Shown: positions 62,817-64,000 of the stretch, in pieces | Numbering within the stretch: the first letter of the stretch is position 1 | Layout of the letters: each line of letters opens with the position of its first letter | Assembly (NCBI GenBank): GCA_017463325.1 | Contig: JAFTPK010000003.1 | Coordinates: 62,001 to 126,000, forward strand | DNA length: 64,000 bases | Source of the DNA: Clostridia bacterium | Lineage (GTDB): Bacteria; Bacillota; Clostridia; Christensenellales; Borkfalkiaceae | Reading direction: 5' to 3' | The notes under the pieces: model-generated | Told to the model about the DNA's origin: nothing | Databases searched by the model: none | Seen by the model: the letters and a program-made list of their open reading frames with translations, nothing else | Program-made: the position numbers and the translations under genes

Positions 62817-64000
62817 ATGAAAAATATTTTTCCTTTCCTTTGGCTGACAGGGCATGCACATGACTTTTCCAAAGAAATCGACGCAATTAAAAACGCGGGA
62901 ATAGACGCCTTTTGCGTAGAATCGCGCGTTCACGACGAATTTTGCGAGGACGGCTTTTGGCAGGATTTTGAAAACGTCCTTTCTCTTGCAAAAAAGCGAA
63001 ATATGCAGGTTTGGATCCTCGACGACAAGCGCTACCCGACGGGCATAGCGAACGAAAAGCTCGCCCAAGCGGACGAAAAGAAAAGAGCCAAACGGCTCGT
63101 CTGCGATCATTACGACGCCTTATCTCACGGCGAGGTGACGCAGCTACCTATCTGCCCGCAAGAGGAAGATAAGCTACTTGCCGCGTTTGCGATCCCTTAC
63201 GCAGGCGGCGAGCTGGACTACGGAAAACGAATAGACGTCACCGCCTTTGCCAAGGGGAAATGGCTGCTTCCCACCCTACCCAAGGGCAAGTACCGTTTCG
63301 CCTGTTTGTATCAGTCTACGCGGGGCGCGGAAAAGGAAAATTTTATTGATATGATGAACCCCGATTCGGTGCGGGTGCTCCTCGACGAGGTATACGAGAA
63401 ATTTTACGCGCGCTATAAAAGCGATTTCGGAAAAACGATCGTCGGGTTTTTCTCTGACGAGCCGAGGCTTTGCGACGGCTACACCCAGCTCCCCCTCGTG
63501 AAAAATACCCCGCGTGAACACACGCTCGGGCTTGTGGGCGCGGCTTATCCTTATTCCACAGCAGTGTTTGAAAAAATGCGAGCGCGGCTTGGGCAATTTT
63601 CTTTCGACGACCTGTTATCGCTTTGGTATCCCTGTGACGGCTACGAACGGGTACGCTGTGCGTTTATGGACGCGGTGACGGAAGAATACGCCCGCAATTT
63701 TTCGGGGCAAATCGGCGCGTGGTGCAAAAAGCGCGGCGTCGCATACGCAGGACATATTATAGAAGACCAAGGCGCGCATACGAGCAGCGGACGCTCCGCA
63801 GGGCATTATTTTAAAAGTCAAGCGGGACAGAACCTCGCGGGCGTGGACGTCGTGTTGCATCAGATCAAAACGGGTTGGACGGACTGCCCCTCTATCGCAA
63901 AAGTATTCGGCGGGTTTGCCGATCCCGATTTTTATTTGCACACCCTCCCCGCCCTCGCCGTTTCCGAAGCGTGGCTGGACGAAAATAAGCGCGGCTCCGT
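62817..64000 (+). CDS. GH106-like TIM-barrel glycoside hydrolase, 3' end beyond window
   Basis: Open from the ATG at 62817 to the window edge (394 residues read). AAGGGAG precedes the start. No signal peptide. Features: WLTGHAHDF start, a barrel strand VWILDDKRYPTG, GFFSDEPRL near 220 with an acidic pair, GHIIEDQGAH near 318 and GVDVVLHQI near 350, an arrangement I associate with the large GH106/alpha-L-rhamnosidase-like hydrolases. The C-terminal beta domains would lie outside. Family assignment is by pattern and tentative; a sugar hydrolase role fits the locus. Confidence 0.6.
   Translation, partial: MKNIFPFLWLTGHAHDFSKEIDAIKNAGIDAFCVESRVHDEFCEDGFWQDFENVLSLAKKRNMQVWILDDKRYPTGIANEKLAQADEKKRAKRLVCDHYDALSHGEVTQLPICPQEEDKLLAAFAIPYAGGELDYGKRIDVTAFAKGKWLLPTLPKGKYRFACLYQSTRGAEKENFIDMMNPDSVRVLLDEVYEKFYARYKSDFGKTIVGFFSDEPRLCDGYTQLPLVKNTPREHTLGLVGAAYPYSTAVFEKMRARLGQFSFDDLLSLWYPCDGYERVRCAFMDAVTEEYARNFSGQIGAWCKKRGVAYAGHIIEDQGAHTSSGRSAGHYFKSQAGQNLAGVDVVLHQIKTGWTDCPSIAKVFGGFADPDFYLHTLPALAVSEAWLDENKRGS

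Overview
The window reads as chromosome of a Gram-positive bacterium of the class Clostridia. Pointers are the strong AGGAGG-type ribosome binding sites, many textbook sigma-A promoters (TTGACA or close, 17 bp, TATAAT), RNase Y, a HelD-type RNA polymerase recycling ATPase, FtsK with a long acidic linker, a MurE carrying the DNPR motif of meso-diaminopimelate ligases, lipoprotein signal peptides, and the clostridial gene strings ftsK-rimO-pgsA-cinA-recA-rny and miaB-mutS-mutL-miaA-ynbB. A gut lineage related to Christensenellales is a guess from overall protein flavour, not something the sequence proves.

Layout. 1-9.2 kb (minus strand): a type IIA topoisomerase pair (parC cut by the window edge, parE), a YjjG-like phosphatase with HelD, and argS. 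9.2-12.4 kb: ychF, a small C_GCAxxG_C_C redox protein, mtnN and ung. 12.4-21 kb (minus): the miaB-mutS-mutL-miaA operon and ynbB, a PLP enzyme with a conspicuous palindromic operator over its promoter. 21-23.3 kb: a plus-strand class A penicillin-binding protein. 23.3-23.9 kb: no protein gene, but a tRNA-Thr(GGT), a partial copy of its 3' half and a duplicated 157-bp block. 23.9-34.9 kb (minus): rny, nadE, recA, cinA, pgsA, rimO, ftsK. 35-46.3 kb (minus): a rearranged division and cell wall cluster murE-mraY-murD-ftsW-murA-ftsQ-ftsA-ftsZ-murC, with no murG and nothing of the usual mraZ-mraW-ftsL-pbpB upstream part.

46.4-64 kb is an accessory carbohydrate locus: a solute-binding lipoprotein, two sugar-type permeases, a lipoprotein with a duplicated all-beta-looking domain, two related TIM-barrel-like putative glycosidases (one lipoprotein, one cytoplasmic), a GH63-like glucosidase, an AraC regulator, a GDPD-like enzyme, a secreted BIG2/GLUG surface protein preceded by a 45-residue peptide, and the start of a GH106-like hydrolase. 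No transporter ATPase is present, so a shared one elsewhere is implied.

The most interesting signal is regulatory. Three minus-strand promoters of this locus (solute-binding protein, GH63 gene, 45-residue peptide) each carry two direct repeats with the pattern C(A/G)-N8-TA, spaced exactly 21 bp and abutting the -35 box. That is the geometry of an AraC-family class II activator, and the AraC gene of the locus is the natural candidate. Other points worth following are a NadE whose glutaminase triad is lost, a CinA with an eroded N-terminal domain, a tRNA-Thr with an extra D-arm base inside a duplicated locus, an apparently leaderless AraC mRNA, and an FtsA with weak nucleotide-binding motifs.
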